A stretch of 64,000 bases of DNA from Marvania coccoides (GCA_963854735.1 OY978106.1:496001-560000), one strand, 5' to 3'. Numbered from the stretch's first letter, positions 10,124-22,774 are shown. Numbers and translations are program-made. Notes: generated by a model from the sequence alone, not told the origin.

Positions 10124-13100
10124 ATGAGCGAGTTTATGATGCCCGAGGAGCCAGAGGCGGTGTTTATGCCGGACTCTGAGCTCCCGATGAAAGTGCAAAA
10201 CCTGCTGGACTTCTCCGGAGGATGCAGCCAAGACATCTCCGACGTTGCCGAGGGTGCGCATCAATTCCACCCCTCACTATCCTCTCCAACCCCCGAAAAT
10301 TTTACCAACTCCCATCCCATTAATCTCTCACTCGCTTTTTCGGTCATTTTGGCAGGCGTGGCATTCAAGCTGTGTGACCAGAACCCGCTGTGCATCATCG
10401 AGCAGCAGAACTTCGACCACCTGTGCAGCGTGGTGCGGTGCTTTGAGCAGCTGGATGCCCCCAAGCGCCGTCAGCTGCTGGATGCCCTTTGCTCCAGCCT
10501 CACCTGCCTGAACGCCTGCATCGACCGCATTCTCGCCACACCCGCCGACTCCGAGGAGCGCGAGGGCCTGGTGGACGTCCGCAGCGCGTTCAAGGCCTAC
10601 CTCTTCTTTCTCCAGTGGATATCTAAAATCGCCGAGGCGGAGGCGCGCAACGCCTCCGCCACCGCCTCCGCCGCCACTGCCGCCGGCGGACGCGGCAAGG
10701 GGCGCAAAAAGGGCGCGGACGACAGCGTCTGGGAGTGGTCCGCTCAATTTGCCAAGGTTATGAAAGCGGTGGGCCGGGCGCTCAACACCGACCTCTGGGC
10801 ACTGTTCCGCCCCACCCGGCCCGACCCTACCGTCCTCCTGAAGCTCATCCAGCTGTCCGCTGCCGCGCTGGAGACCCCCGCGGCCGCGAAAGACGAGGAA
10901 CTGGCGGCGGGCGCTGCCCACGTTCTGGCGGTGACTGCCGTCAAGTACCAGCAGATGGACGCTGTGGCTGGGACACTGGTGGAGGCGCTCAACCGGCACG
11001 AGCACACCCCGCCTGTGGTGGCGGAGCTGCTGCGCTACGCCGTGGCCCAGTTTGACGATGGCAGGCTGGTAAGGAGTTGAATGATTAGTATTTCCGTTTT
11101 AGAACGGATTTTCTCCTCTTTTTATCCCTTCTTAATTTTATGAACAATGTCCTTACTTGGACTATATCAATAACAGGAACTGACACTGTTTCTTTCTAAT
11201 ATTTCCCCCCACTAGGCTGCCGCCGTGATCGCCGAGCTGGCGGCGGTGGAGCCCGCTGAGTACGAGCGCCAGCAGAACGCCACCGGGGAGAAGGCGGGGG
11301 TGCGCTCAGTGGCCGCCTTCGTCGAGGAAATGGCCTCCCGGCTGCCCCGCCTCATGGCCGCTCAGATCGCTCTCCTGCTGCCCCACCTGGGCGGCAAGGC
11401 CTGGACCCTGCGGTCAGGCATCGTCTCCGCCGTGGGGCGGCTCATTCACAAGGCGTTTGAGCCCTCTGGCGACGCCCAGGAGCCGCAGAGCGCGGTGGTC
11501 GCCCGCCTGCGGTCCAAGCAGCACCTGCTGGACATTCTGTGCGAGCGCGTGCGCGACAACAACTCGTACACCCGCAAAGCGGTGCTGCACACATGGCAGT
11601 ACCTGGCGGAGCACCGCGCCATTCCGTTGGGGCACTGGCAGGTGGTGACACAGATCGCGGCAGGGCGGCTGGAAGACAAGTCGAGCTTGGTGCGCAAGGA
11701 GGCGCTGCGCCTGCTGGGATGCCTGATGCAGCACAACCCTTTTGGCCCCGCGCTACCTGTGGACCGCTTCGAGGCCTCGTTGGCGGTGCACAGGGCGATG
11801 CTGGACGCTGTGATGCCGGGTGGCTCTGTGGGCGATGAGATGGCTGAAGGGGTGGAGATCGACGAAAATGGCGCGCAGGACGGTGATGCTGCTGCTGCTG
11901 GGGGAGAGGGAGCTCAAGGGGACGCTAACGCTGGCGCCGAGAATGCAGCGGCGGCGGCAGAGGGGGATGAAGAGATGGAGGACGCCTCTGCTGGCGAGGG
12001 AGAGGAGGGCGGCGCTGCTGCTGAGAATGAGCAGGCGGCTGTGGCTCAAGAGCAGGAAGCGCTTCCTCAGGCGAAAACGCCCGCGGAGGTGGGCTGGGAC
12101 GGCAGCGTGGAAGAGCTGCAGGCGCTGGTGGCGTCCCTGGAGCTTGCGGTGGACTTTGCGCGCTCGCTGGCTGGGTGCATGCCGGTGCTGGTGCAGCTGC
12201 TTGCGTCCTCCACGGTGTCGGACGTGCAGGAGGCCATCGCGATGCTGCTCACCTGCAAACAGTTCGAGGTGGCCGGCGCTCCCGACGCCATCCGCAAGAT
12301 GCTGCCGCTGGTGTTTTCCACCGACCAGGCCGTGAAAGACCGCATCGTGGAGGCGCTGGACCGGCTGTACGTCTCCGGCTGGGCTGGCGCGGCCTTCACC
12401 TCTGCGCAGGCGGCTCGCAACCTGGTGGACCTGGCCTCGGGGGCCAATCTGGGGGAGCTGGGCAGCCTGGAGGAGGTGGTGAAGGAGCTGGTGGACAAGA
12501 CGTTTGTGACTCCGGTAACCCTGCACGAGATTTGGGAGATCGTGGACCGCGCAGGGGCGGCGGTGGAGGGCGGCATTGCTGGGTCGGGGCGTGCCCGCCG
12601 TGACCGGCGTGCTGCGCTGGCGGTGCTATCGATGGCGGCGGCCGTGGTGCCCGCCGCGTTCGCGCAGCGCCACGTGGCGACGCTGCTGCGGCTGGGCTTT
12701 GCGGAGGGCAGGGCCGCCGATGCGCTGACCACCCGCCACGCCTGCACGGCGCTGCAGCGCCTGGCAGACAACTTCAAGGACGGGTGAGTTTTACTCAATT
12801 TTCTATTTTTTCAGTTTCTTATTATTTAGTACAGGGTTTCAAATTTGCTGCATGGCCATCGGTATCAATCCCATACACTATTGCTTATAATCTTATAATC
12901 TGAACTTGTACCCCCCCCCCCCCCCTCCCTCTACCTGCTTTCTTTTTCGCAGGCTGTACGATGGAGTGCGCGACCAGATGTATACCGGCCTGGTGCGCAC
13001 CCTGGTGGCCTCCCCCCTCCCCGAGAGCACGTGGTACTCCGCAGCAGAGGCAGCCATCGCGGCCCTCTACAACCTGCACCCTGCTCCTGAACATATTTGC

Positions 13101-15325
13101 GCCGCGGTGGTGCGCCACTGGGCCGCCAAAGCCTTCGCGCCCGCCTCTCAGGCAGAAACCGCCACCTCCGACTCGTTGGAACACGCTGAAGAGGAGGACG
13201 AGGCGAATGAGGCAGCAGCTGCCGACCTTTCTTCCTCTTCCCCGACCTCGGTTTCGACCCAGGCGCTGTCGCGATTCTTCTTCGTGGTGGGCCACGTGGC
13301 GCTGCAGCACCTGGTGCTGATCGAGCGCGCTGCCAAGGCTGTGCGCCGCGCCCGCCACGAGGCGGAGAAGCGGGCCGCCGAGGACAAGGCGGAGCGCGCC
13401 GCCCGCCCGGCCAAAGCCCCTCAGAAGAACGGCACTGCTGCCACGCCCGATTCTGAGGGCGAGGAAGACGACATCAACGCTGAGCTGGGTGTTGGATCGG
13501 TGGCCGCTGACGCTGAGCTGGACGCCATGAAGGAGGCGTGCGAGGCACAGATCCTGGCGGCGCAGAACCTGTTGGGTCCCTACGCCCGGCTGGTGTCCGC
13601 GGTGTGCCAGTCGCGCTCCCTGCTGGGCGCAGACCCCACGCTGCGCTCCTCGGCGTTGCTGGCGCTGAGCAAGCTCATGGTGGTTGACCCCAAGGTGTGC
13701 GACGACAACCTGCAGCTGCTGTTCACGCTGCTGCAGGCGCGCTCCGTGGAGCCGTCCCTGCGCTCGAACATCACCGTCGCGTTGGGCGACCTGGCGCTGC
13801 GGTGGCCAAACCTGCTGGAGCCTTGGACTGAGCACGTGTACCGCCCGTTGGACGACCCTGACGCGGGGGTGAGGAAGAACGCTCTGATGGTGCTGTCTCA
13901 CCTGATCCTGAACGACATGATGAAGGTGAAGGGGCACATCGCGAAGATGGCAATGTGCCTGGAGGACGGGGACGCGCGGGTGGCGGCGCTGGCGGCGCTG
14001 TTCTTCCACGAGCTGGCCAAGAAGGAGTACAAGGGGACATCGCCCATCTATAACCTGCTGCCCGACATTCTGAGCAACCTAAGTAGGGAGCCGGCGCTGG
14101 GGCGGGCGGGCTTCCAGTCTGTCATGCAGCGCCTGTTGGGGTGAGTCACCGTTGTTTGCAGGGTTTGGGTTTGGGTGTTTATAACATGTAGTGCAATTCT
14201 GAACTGTCTCTTCTCTGAGATAGATTCTGTGATTAATATTTAAAAAAAAACAAAAAAAAAACGATACTTACGTTTCTTTTTTATTACGTGGTCCTTTTCC
14301 CCCCATCAAACTCACCATTTTCTTCCCTCGTTCATTCGCACAGCTACATCAAGAAGGACAAGCAGGGCGACGCGCTGGTGGAGAAGCTGTGCCAGCGGTT
14401 TGCGGCCACAGAGGACCCCGGCCAGTGGCGCAATGTCGCCTTCTGCCTGTCGCAGCTCCCGGTGTCGGACAAGGGCCTGCGCCGCCTGGCGGAGGGATTC
14501 AAGCTGTACAAGACAGCGCTGGCGGACCCGGAGACCGCGGAGCTTATCGTGGGGGTGCTGGCCAAGGGCAAAAAGTCTGGCGCAAAGCCGGAGATCAAGG
14601 CGCTGGTGGAGGAGCTGGAGGCGAAGATCGAGGCCTGCGCCGTGGAGCGCGCCGAGGAGGAGGCGGCGGCCGCGGCGGCGGAGGAGCGCGCCGCCCTCGA
14701 CAAGGCGGCGGCTGCCGCCGCCGCTGGCGGTGGCGAAGACGCTGTTGCTGAGGCTTCCGCTGCTGCTGTGGAGGAGGAGGAGGAGGCTCAAGACATGGAG
14801 ATGGGTGAGGCTGAGGAGGAGGCGGCTGAGGAGCTGCAGCCCGCTTCATCTGATGCCGCTTCCCTGGTAGCAGCAGGAGCAGCGGCGCAGGAGGAAGAGT
14901 CCCAGGCTGGGGGCGCCGAAGAGGCGTCTTCAGAGGAGGAGGAGGAGGACGGCGTGGCGGAGGAGAAGGATTCTTCGTCTTCTGAGGAGGAAGAGGTGGA
15001 GGTGAAGCACAAGCGCAAGGCGGCGGCGGCACCAAAGGCGCGGGCGACGCGGCGCACGGCTAAACCTGCTGTCGCGGTGAAGGAAGAAGAGGAGGAAGAG
15101 GAGGAGGCTGTGGTGCAGCGGCCAACCCGGCGGTCGACGCGCAGCAGTGGTGGCGGCGGTGGAGCACGCAAGGCGGCTGCGCCTGCCAAACCCGCTGCCA
15201 CCAGGGGTGGCCGCCGCGCCAAAGCAATTGTGGACTCTGAAGGCGATGAAGAGAGCGACGGTGGGCGCATTGCTGCCGTCCGCAATGCCGTGGCGTCCAT
15301 GAAGGTGGAAGATGACTCTGAGTGA
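10124..15325 (+). CDS. NCAPD2: condensin complex subunit 1 / D2
   Basis: join(10124..10253,10356..11068,11216..12783,12953..14140,14344..15325), 1526 aa, close to the usual ~1400 plus a long tail. HEAT-repeat subunit of condensin I, which compacts chromosomes in mitosis with SMC2/SMC4 and CAP-H. Diagnostic stretches: SYTRKAVLHTWQYLAEHRA, GRLEDKSSLVRKEALRLLG, and in exon 4 LRSSALLALSKLMVVDP, SLRSNITVALGDLALRWPNL, RKNALMVLSHLILNDMMKVK and DARVAALAALFFHELAKKE, all typical of the Cnd1 domain. Acidic insert about residues 480-565. The last ~200 residues are alternating Glu/Ala-rich and Lys/Arg-rich (KHKRKAAAAPKARATRRTAK), likely disordered and a phosphorylation target. The first ATG (10124) follows a non-ATG in-frame stretch. 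Confidence 0.95.
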
Positions 15326-15955
15326 CCTCTTTCTTTTTAACAACTTGCTAGTTGATGATTTTTTCTATTTGTTTTAACGGGGAACTCTTTTCACATTTAC
15401 TGACCACAAAACTGCAACCATCACCGTGACGATTTATGATTCTAGGGCCATCTTTTTGTCTTACAACTGCAACTGTAAACGAACTTGGTATATAAAATAG
15501 TCGGTGGCGGCGGAGACTTTAATTTGAACAAAGTGGAGGGTGAGATGGCAAGGTCGCGGCAGTCCCCGACTGTGATTTTCAAGAAATGGCAACCCCTCTT
15601 ACCAATTCTAATAAGTCAGCTGCAATAATATTCAAATACTGATGATTCTGGGCTACTCTCTTTTGGACGAAATTCCCGAGTTGCAGGGGTCTCCCTAGAG
15701 AGTATGATAGAAATCTGTTAAAGAACAAAAAAGCAAAGAAAAAGGTAAAGCAAAGATAAAAATTGAATCATAAGATCTTACTTGAGTACCGTACTCATAG
15801 ATAGTATCCCTTTAGCCACGCTTTTTGCGTGGCTTTTTCATTTTCATTTTAGCGGGCATTGAAATCTTTTACAGAACAAAACAGGAACAAGGTGAAAATA
15901 TACAAGAATCATCTCTGAAAAATATATAAGAATCATCTCTTTAAGAATTATAAAA
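15326..15955. other. intergenic with hairpins and direct repeat
   Basis: 630 bp between condensin and the ankyrin gene. Holds GAGTAC-C-GTACTC (15784-15796), a perfect 8-bp stem with T5 loop and T-run (15814-15834), and a 13-bp direct repeat AAGAATCATCTCT (about 15904-15916 and 15928-15940). No ORF. Confidence 0.5.
15814..15838 (+). repeat. stem-loop followed by T-run
   Basis: AGCCACGC (15814-15821), loop TTTTT, GCGTGGCT (15827-15834), then TTTT. It looks like a bacterial intrinsic terminator, but in a nuclear genome its role is unknown; RNA polymerase III termination or a structured 3'UTR are possible. Confidence 0.45.
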
Positions 15956-17571
15956 ATGCCGGCGCAGCATCAAGCGGCGAGGCGAGGCGAGGGCTAGTGT
16001 CAGAGGTGAAGCGTTTGCTAGATGCCAAAAGTAAGACCCGCATTTTCTCTTATTCTTAGCGTATTTGTTTCGAATCTGATCTCAAGGCCGCTTATTTTCG
16101 TTATTCAGCTGAAGACTTCGATGCTTTGGACTCCCAGGGCTATGCCCCGATACATTATGCCTCTAGATACGGCCACCTGGACGTTGTCGACCTCCTGCTC
16201 GACCAAGATTACCTTGTTGACATTGACGTTGCCTCAACCAACCCCCGGCACGAGCAGGCCACTCCTCTGGCGCTGGCTGCAGCTTACAACCACCATGAGA
16301 TTGTCGCCGTCCTGTTAAAAGCGGGCGCAAACCCTGCAGCGCAGTCTGTGGCAATTCTCGAGAGTGTTTATGGCCAGGACGAGGAGAAAGTGACTGACCT
16401 CACGCTGCTGCATATCGCCGCGTACGAAGGCGCCGTGGACGCCGCGGCACTGCTTCTGGAGAGCTACCCCGAGGCCGTCTTTGCTTACGATAGCTGTGAC
16501 CGTCAGCCGTTGCACATGGCCACGGAGCAGGGACATTTAAACGTTGTGAAGCTGCTCCTGGAGAAGGGAGCGCAACAACTCCCTGAGGTCGAAGGTGGCG
16601 GGTGCATATACTGGGCATTTTTTGACGGCCAAGCACCAGAGGAGTGCAACGTGACTGCCCTGCACATCGCCTGTGACCTCGGCCTCTTAGAAATCGCGGA
16701 ATTGCTGCTGCAGCATGGCGCAGACATCCACGCAACTACCATTGACTATTGTTACACGCCCTTGCACTACGCAGCTGGGCGCATGACAGCGTCAGTTCCA
16801 TTTTTGTTGGCAAGGGGCGCAGACCGAAACAGGCAGGGCGATGCCAATTATTCCCCGCTGGCGCTCGCCTGCTCCTCCAAGGTCGCAATGTTGTCTGCAG
16901 TGGACATCCTGGTGAAGGCCGGCGCGGACGTCAACGCCGTCGACGATGACGGAAACTCGCCGATTTTCGACTTCAGCAATATATTTAAACTACAGGTCTT
17001 AATCGAAGCTGGGGCGCGGGTGACCTACAGAAACGCCTTCGGTGAGAACGCGCTGCATAGAGCGGCGTACAGAGCATGCTTCGAGTGGGACGATCTGCAT
17101 GGTGGGTATACCCTAAAATATGCGCTTGCGATGCTGGAGGCGCTGGTCGCAACTGGCGTGGAAGCGACAGCGAAGAATAACGACGGCAATACGGCATTGC
17201 AGCACGTGTGGCAGGTGCGTGGACATTTAGCCGGCGAGGGCATTCAGCCGGCGAGTGAGATCCCTTGGCATATACGCGCCATGCAAGAGCAGAGGCGAGC
17301 TGATGAAATCACCATCATGTGTGGTGTCACCGCCCTTTTGGTCGAAAAGGGAGACCGTAGCTGGGATTGCGTACCAACGCCTTGCCCTTGTTTAGAGCGC
17401 GCCCTGTTTGCCGTGTGGCACCGCAACAGCGAGGATTTGCCAGAGCTTTTCAAGCGGCTGGAAGAGGGCGTGAAGGAGAGGGCGCGGGCTGCGCTGCTGC
17501 TGCTGCACCGCCGCTTGCCTGGGCTTGAGGAGAGGCTGCGCATCCAGATTCTGCAGGAATGTCTGAAGTAG
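15956..17571 (+). CDS. ankyrin-repeat protein (exon 1 frame interrupted as sequenced)
   Basis: Exon 2 (16109..17571) encodes about nine ankyrin repeats (QGYAPIHYASRYGHLDVVDL, TLLHIAAYEGAVDAAALLL, QPLHMATEQGHLNVVKLLL, TALHIACDLGLLEIAELLL, TPLHYAAGR, then more divergent ones) and a helical C-terminus. Ankyrin arrays bind proteins; no partner or enzyme domain is seen. Exon 2 lacks an early ATG. The upstream exon (15956..16030) has good donor AAAA|GTAAGA and its reading VKRLLDAK is a typical ankyrin lead-in, but the ATG at 15956 runs into TAG after 13 codons because of three GGCGA units at 15976-15990. With two units the frame is open from ATG into exon 2. Either a true frameshift or an assembly error. 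Confidence 0.75.
15976..15990 (+). repeat. 5-bp tandem repeat GGCGA x3
   Basis: Three perfect GGCGA units in exon 1 of the ankyrin gene. The unit length is not a multiple of three, so copy number controls whether the ATG at 15956 is in frame with the ankyrin repeats. Confidence 0.8.
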
Positions 17572-18049
17572 GGGAGCTTGATTGGGAGGAATTTATGAAT
17601 TTTGCAGTGGCTGGGGAGTTTGAGAGAGTTTTAAATAGTAATGAACTATCAACCTTTTTATAGAAAATTAAATTTCTTGACTATGTAAGTGAACATCTTA
17701 AAAGGGCTCGAAAAGAAAATAGAATTAAATTTATAAATGGAAACATGAAAAGGAATTATTCTAAAGTAAAGTAGAGAGGTCTCAAAATCTTAAAATCTTT
17801 TCTGTTGTGGTAGGTGGTGTGCTTGAGGTTTGAGAAACATAGTAAAAGGTGCTTTGAACTTTCCATGCCCGTCCTACCGCCGCTCAACCTCCCAGGTACT
17901 TCAAAGCTACTTCAAATAAGGGCGGGAAAAAAGTTACTAGTAAGGGGAAGCAAAAAAAATCTTCGGTCGATGGGGCAGAAGCGCGTGTTTCCAATGAATA
18001 CCAATAATAAATTAATGTGCGTCCCGCCCATGCCTCTGGCATCCCCTCC
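17572..18049. other. convergent intergenic, no gene seen
   Basis: 478 AT-rich bp between the ends of two convergent genes; presumably 3'UTRs only. Confidence 0.5.
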
Positions 18050-20481
18050 TCATCTCCTTCCACCGCCTTGCGTCAGCGTGCAGTACAGGCTGTGCAGCTG
18101 CTGCTCAGCAGTGGTGCCGTTGCTGTTTCCGCCGCCCGCCGCTGCCTGCACCTTATCTGCAGGCATGCTGGCCGCCAGGTGCGCCGCCAGGTGCGCCTGC
18201 GCATGCATAGTGGCGGTGGCCATCACGGGGCCATCGCGAGCCTGCAGCAACACACAAACGTATTATTAAATCAAAATTATATGCTGAACGACAGCGAGAT
18301 ATATAGAAGCTGATAGAAAGCAAACTACCCATAAACTCACCGGCAGCGAGCATCCAGCAGCAGGCAAATGCCCCGCTGGTCCACCGTTGCCGTCTCCTTC
18401 GTTCATCCGCACAGCCACCGGGCGCTCTTCTCCTTTTCCGCCGACCTTTTCTTCTCCCGCCCCCCCTGCTAATTGCTGCGACCCTGGCATCCCCAGGCTG
18501 GTGAGATAGAGCGACAGCACGTTGTGGAGGGAGCGCTGCTGCCAGAGTGCGCCGCAGAGAGAAAGGACGGCCTCGAGGTCACTGGCTTCACGCAGAGCGT
18601 CAACCTGCAGCAAGCGTGGTACGTAGGGGTTAGGCAATGATATAATTGGTGGTGGGGTGGGGTTGGGGGTTGGGGGTATATAAAGTTTGTGAGAGTATAG
18701 GGAGATATCTTGGGTGAAGAAAAGAGGGGCAGTGAAAAATGATTTTGAGGCGAAAAGAGGAAGAAAGAACAACAGAGGTGGCAACTGGACAACAATAATA
18801 TAAAAAGCAGTATTTTTTTATTAAAATCAAGTATTTCTTCACGTACGTGCGGTGCGTACATGCGCGCTGGCAGCGTTGTCTGTTCTCCCTCCCAGGGCTG
18901 CCCCCGCCGCAGCGGCCCCCAAATGCGCAGCAAATCCGCAGCGCAGATGATCTCAGGGTGCACGGTCTGCCCCACCAGTCGACACAGCTCCTGAACGAAC
19001 GATGCCCCATCAGGAAGCGGCCCTGCCGCCGTCGCCGCCTCGCCAGACTCTACAGAATTTCGCGCCACAGCGGGGAGTGGCTGCGCTGCAGCGGCAGATG
19101 ACGTGATGGTCTGGAACTTGGAGCCATCTTCTGTCGCAGGAGAGGCCATTCCAGCAGTCATTCTAGCGCCTCCGCCTCTGGGTGAATTAGGCAACGCAAA
19201 CAGGCCATGCATGCCAGAAGCGTTGGTCAACAGCTGGGCCAGCACCACCTGCTGCTGCGCCGCCGATAGTCCCGCCAGAGGCGTCGCCCCAAGGTCGACA
19301 GCAGTGGCCAGCTGCAGCGCGGCTTCCGCGCTCTGCTGCTGCTGCAGGCGCTGCTGCTGGCCGGCGCTGTTGGTGGTATTGTGCGCGCCAGGGCTGACGC
19401 CGACGTTGGTGCCAGTGGAAACCCCGCCTGCGCCGCGGTCCTTCCGCTTTCGCCCCCCAGGGGGGGCCAGGGCGTGAGGTTCGTAGCTTTGTCGGGCATC
19501 TCCCCGCTGCAGCAGCTCTTCGAGGTCGCGCGCCGCCGTCTCGATGCCCTCCCGCAGGTCCGTCACCATGGAGTCCGCCGTCATGGGCAGCGCGCGCTTG
19601 GCCACCTGGTGGAGAAAAAGAAAGTTGAATGGTTTACGAGAGCAACAAAGAGAAAGCGCCTAAAGAACAATTTCCATGCACATGTTCCAGTTCTAATTGC
19701 GACTAGTATCGTCAAATATCAAGTATCTGGCGTTATTGATCTTCCCCCATTGTATCTTAAGCCCAAAACATAAGTTTAAACCCATATTACGGCGCTACAT
19801 CAGAAATATCATTTTTTTTCCTCCTGCCCCTCCCTTCTTTCAAATACGCACCTGCTTCAGCCCGTAAATGATGTCGTCCCTGCTCACTGCCGCCATCAGT
19901 GCTCGAAAATCTGCAGTGTTGTACTCCCCCAGCGGGTGGTTTGTGTTGAACGCTTTCCCGGTGGAAATAATGTCTTCCAGCGAGCGGCCCTTCTCCAGGG
20001 CGCGGCGGCAGGTGAGAATGTCGAAGGCACGGGAGGCGGCCAGGGGGGAGGCGAATCCGTAGATTTTTGGGTGCTTTTTTTTTGAGTTTCCGTCGCAAAA
20101 AACAAACCTTCAGTAGTTTTGAAATTTTAATAGGAAGGGGTGTGGGTGGTTGTTTGAATGGGATTTATTTCACGGGGACAGGGAATTGTTGCGAAAGAAA
20201 GGACTGCCAGTAGTTTTTTGGTTGAGAAACCACAGCAGTTCAGTTGAAAGGGTGTGAAACCACTGGCGCCTAGAATGAACATTTTCCAAAATTTCTAATG
20301 GCACTCACTGTACGTCATATTTCACAATCCCACTGGTGGCGCTGCTGGACTTGGTTACTCCCTTGAATATTGTGGACTCTCTTGTTCTATAGGGAGCGGA
20401 GCGGGGCTGCTGCTGCAAGGGAGGAGCGCCCACCACAGGCACGCCGCCCTGCGGTGCTTGGACATCGCCACCTGCGTTCAT
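18050..20481 (-). CDS. hypothetical protein, possible divergent AP2-like domain
   Basis: complement(join(18050..18241,18341..18604,18847..19605,19852..20107,20309..20481)), 547 aa, all phases match. Residues about 25-95 read STIFKGVTKSSS, YDVQFVFCDG, then IYGFASPLAASRAFDILT, which resembles the order of an AP2/ERF DNA-binding domain (RGV..., a basic strand region, then a LGxFxTxEEAAxAYD-type helix). The match is weak and the loop is long, so a DNA-binding role is only a suggestion. The middle (exon 3) is Gln/Ala-rich with a basic GGRKRKDRG stretch, like disordered transcription-factor linkers; exon 4 holds a helical ALREASDLEAVLSLCGALW segment. I know no closer family. Exon 1/2 junction rests on donor CA|GTGAGT and acceptor GAAG. 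Confidence 0.65.
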
Positions 20482-21080
20482 CGCACTGTGTTTCCCCCCG
20501 CGCTGAGCCTTCCAGGAAAAAGCTACTGAATAAAAATATAGTAGCTAGATTGATTTAAAAATTTGGGCAGCAAAATGCTGTTTTTTTAGCGCTCCGGCCT
20601 TGGGCGTCGGAATGTTTAAAAGTTTAAGAATTGTGACACCAAAACAATGCCGTTGTTCTAAACGTTTTTTTGCTCCGTGACCATCTTTCTTATTCTTGTC
20701 AGCTAGCTGGCAGTCTCGATTTTTTAAATAGGAGTGCGAACCGAAGCGCTAAAGCGTCTCAGACGTCTGTTTCATTTATATCTCGCATTGCTGCATCTCA
20801 TCGAGACCCGCACATCCCTCGATCAATTCAAAATCAAGAGTCTACAAGCCATAGGGCTGTCCGGCTATTTTGCATCCAAAGTCGCCCCTGGCACGATACA
20901 TTGTTTTCTGATCAATTTTATCCTGTGTCGTATGCTTAGCTAGCCCCCGAAAAGCTGCGGCTGCGGATTGCAGGGTCGGGTTTCGGCAAAACTTTCGTGC
21001 TTTTGATGAAACCCAAGGTTTTCAGCGATTAAAGCCGCCTACTCTCGCGCATTTCGACCATCACACCACCGATCGGCAAA
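20482..21080. promoter_or_regulatory. divergent intergenic region
   Basis: 599 bp between the start codons of two oppositely transcribed genes; short ORFs here (20670-20943) have no family match. Presumed promoters. Confidence 0.35.
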
Positions 21081-22206
21081 ATGCAGGCGATAAACAACGC
21101 TCCTGACGCCAACCCAGTCCATCCCGCGCCAACCCCCTCTCCACCTCGTGCTTCCCTCCCTCTGGTTCTCCTCATCGAGGAAGAGCAGCCGGCAATTCCC
21201 CACCGTTCCCAGGCCGACAAAATTCTCCACGAAAACGGTTCGGCGAACGAGCAGAAGGAGGCGAGAAACAATGCCGACCACGAAGAAGAAACGCCGCTGA
21301 TTTCATCAAATGCAGCCCCCTTGCCCGACGAAGAAGGAACGAAGGGGCTTCTTCATCGCTCTGAAACGTCGCTTTCAGCCCAACTGCCAGCCTCCTTGCC
21401 CACCAAGGAAGAAACAGAGAAGAAGGAGCACCCCCAAGAGGAGGAAGAAATGCCTCTGAATGGGGTGGCAGCGGGTGAAGCTGAATCTGGTGCGAGGCAC
21501 GGAGATACTGGACCCAAGCTGGTGAGTTGGATGATTTTTAAATCGCAGGAAGTGAAATAGAAATGCATTAAGATTTTTTTTTATTTTTTTTCCCCCTTCC
21601 CCCCTTCCTGCAGCACCACTTGACTCGGCATTGGCTGTCGGAAGAAGCCAGAGGCGTGTCTGCCGTGGAGCGTCTGGGGGCCCCCACGATTAAAGCAGCA
21701 GAGCACATGATCAGGTGAGCTGAAAAGGAAAAACATTTATTTATACTGAATTTTGCTGAAAGCGATATTTTTGTGCAGAGGAATGAGCCAGCGCGAGCTG
21801 CGTGCGGCCTTTCAGAAGGTCTACGGCTCACCTACCAACAGCTTCAACAACAACTGGCTTCGGCGCAAGCTGTTTGAAGGTATACTATTAAAATTAAATA
21901 TGCCCACTCACTTTGTATTCGCTGGTTTAAACAGCACATTCTTAATCCTTACCGTGTTTTTTCCTCGCAGCTGTGGGCGTGACTGGTGGAGCGGCCAAGC
22001 GGACCCGCCGCACTGGGAGAGACGGCGCTGCCAGGGCCCACGAGCGGGAAGTCCGCCAGAAAGCATCTGAGGCGGCAGAAGCCGAAGCTCTAGAAGCTCT
22101 CGCCGAAATCGCCGCTGGCCCTCGCGCCCCAGGCGCTTCCGCCACCACCAGCGCCAACAGCGAGGGCCCCACGACTGCCGGCCAGCCCCCCTCGGCAGCA
22201 ATTTAG
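21081..22206 (+). CDS. unrecognised acidic, probably nuclear protein
   Basis: join(21081..21521,21614..21714,21779..21879,21971..22206), 292 aa, all phases match. Exon 1 is a Pro/Glu-rich disordered leader (EEETPLISSNAAPLPDEEG). Exons 2-4 carry a folded-looking module: GMSQRELRAAFQKVYGSPTN followed by SFNNNWLRRKLFEAVGV, which resembles a short motif (xLxxxFxxxFGxxTxSxNNxWLRRKL) that I associate with plant and algal nuclear proteins but cannot name. A basic KRTRRTGRDG patch follows, then an Ala/Glu helix. No enzyme residues visible. The gene is head-to-head with the AP2-like candidate. Confidence 0.65.
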
Positions 22207-22774
22207 CTCCTTCGATAACAATAATATAATATGATTATTCTTAATTTTGCAGCGAAGATGGCGTTCTACCGATAACTCTGAATAAATCTTGAATTTTGAA
22301 GTGCCTGTCAACACGCTCGCTTCGATTGTTTAAATGTTCCAACTTTCTTTCCCTCCTCCCCCAGGAACGCCAACGCTGGTTTGGCTATGCCACACGATAT
22401 ATACGATATCCACATTTATAATACCCCCGCATTCTTCTCTTGATTTCACTTTATTTTCTCTCTCTAGATATATATACTTATTTTTATTGAAAATTGTTTC
22501 CGTGCTGGGCGGCACAGCCTCTCTTCCCCCCCCCCTCAGATTCCCATTTTTGCGGTGCCGCCGCGCTTGAAATATGCAGTGCATTGAATTTTGAAGCTAT
22601 CTGTAAAGTTATGTACATGATTAGCATTGCCAATTGGGAAAACACTTTAAGAAATAGCCCCAACGCTCCGGCTCCGCAGCTGTGCCCCTGCTTATCCAAG
22701 TACTCCAGAAGGTTTTTGTATTCGTTTACATTCATTGGAGAAAAAAATGACGGTTGATGCATGTTTAGTGCAGA
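22207..22774. other. convergent intergenic, no gene seen
   Basis: 568 AT-rich bp between convergent genes, with TATA-rich simple tracts near 22400-22480. Nothing recognised. Confidence 0.5.

Noticed and set aside
15814..15838. Bacterial rho-independent terminator
   Set aside because: Neighbouring genes are spliced nuclear genes; no bacterial transcription unit is present, so I list it only as a stem-loop.
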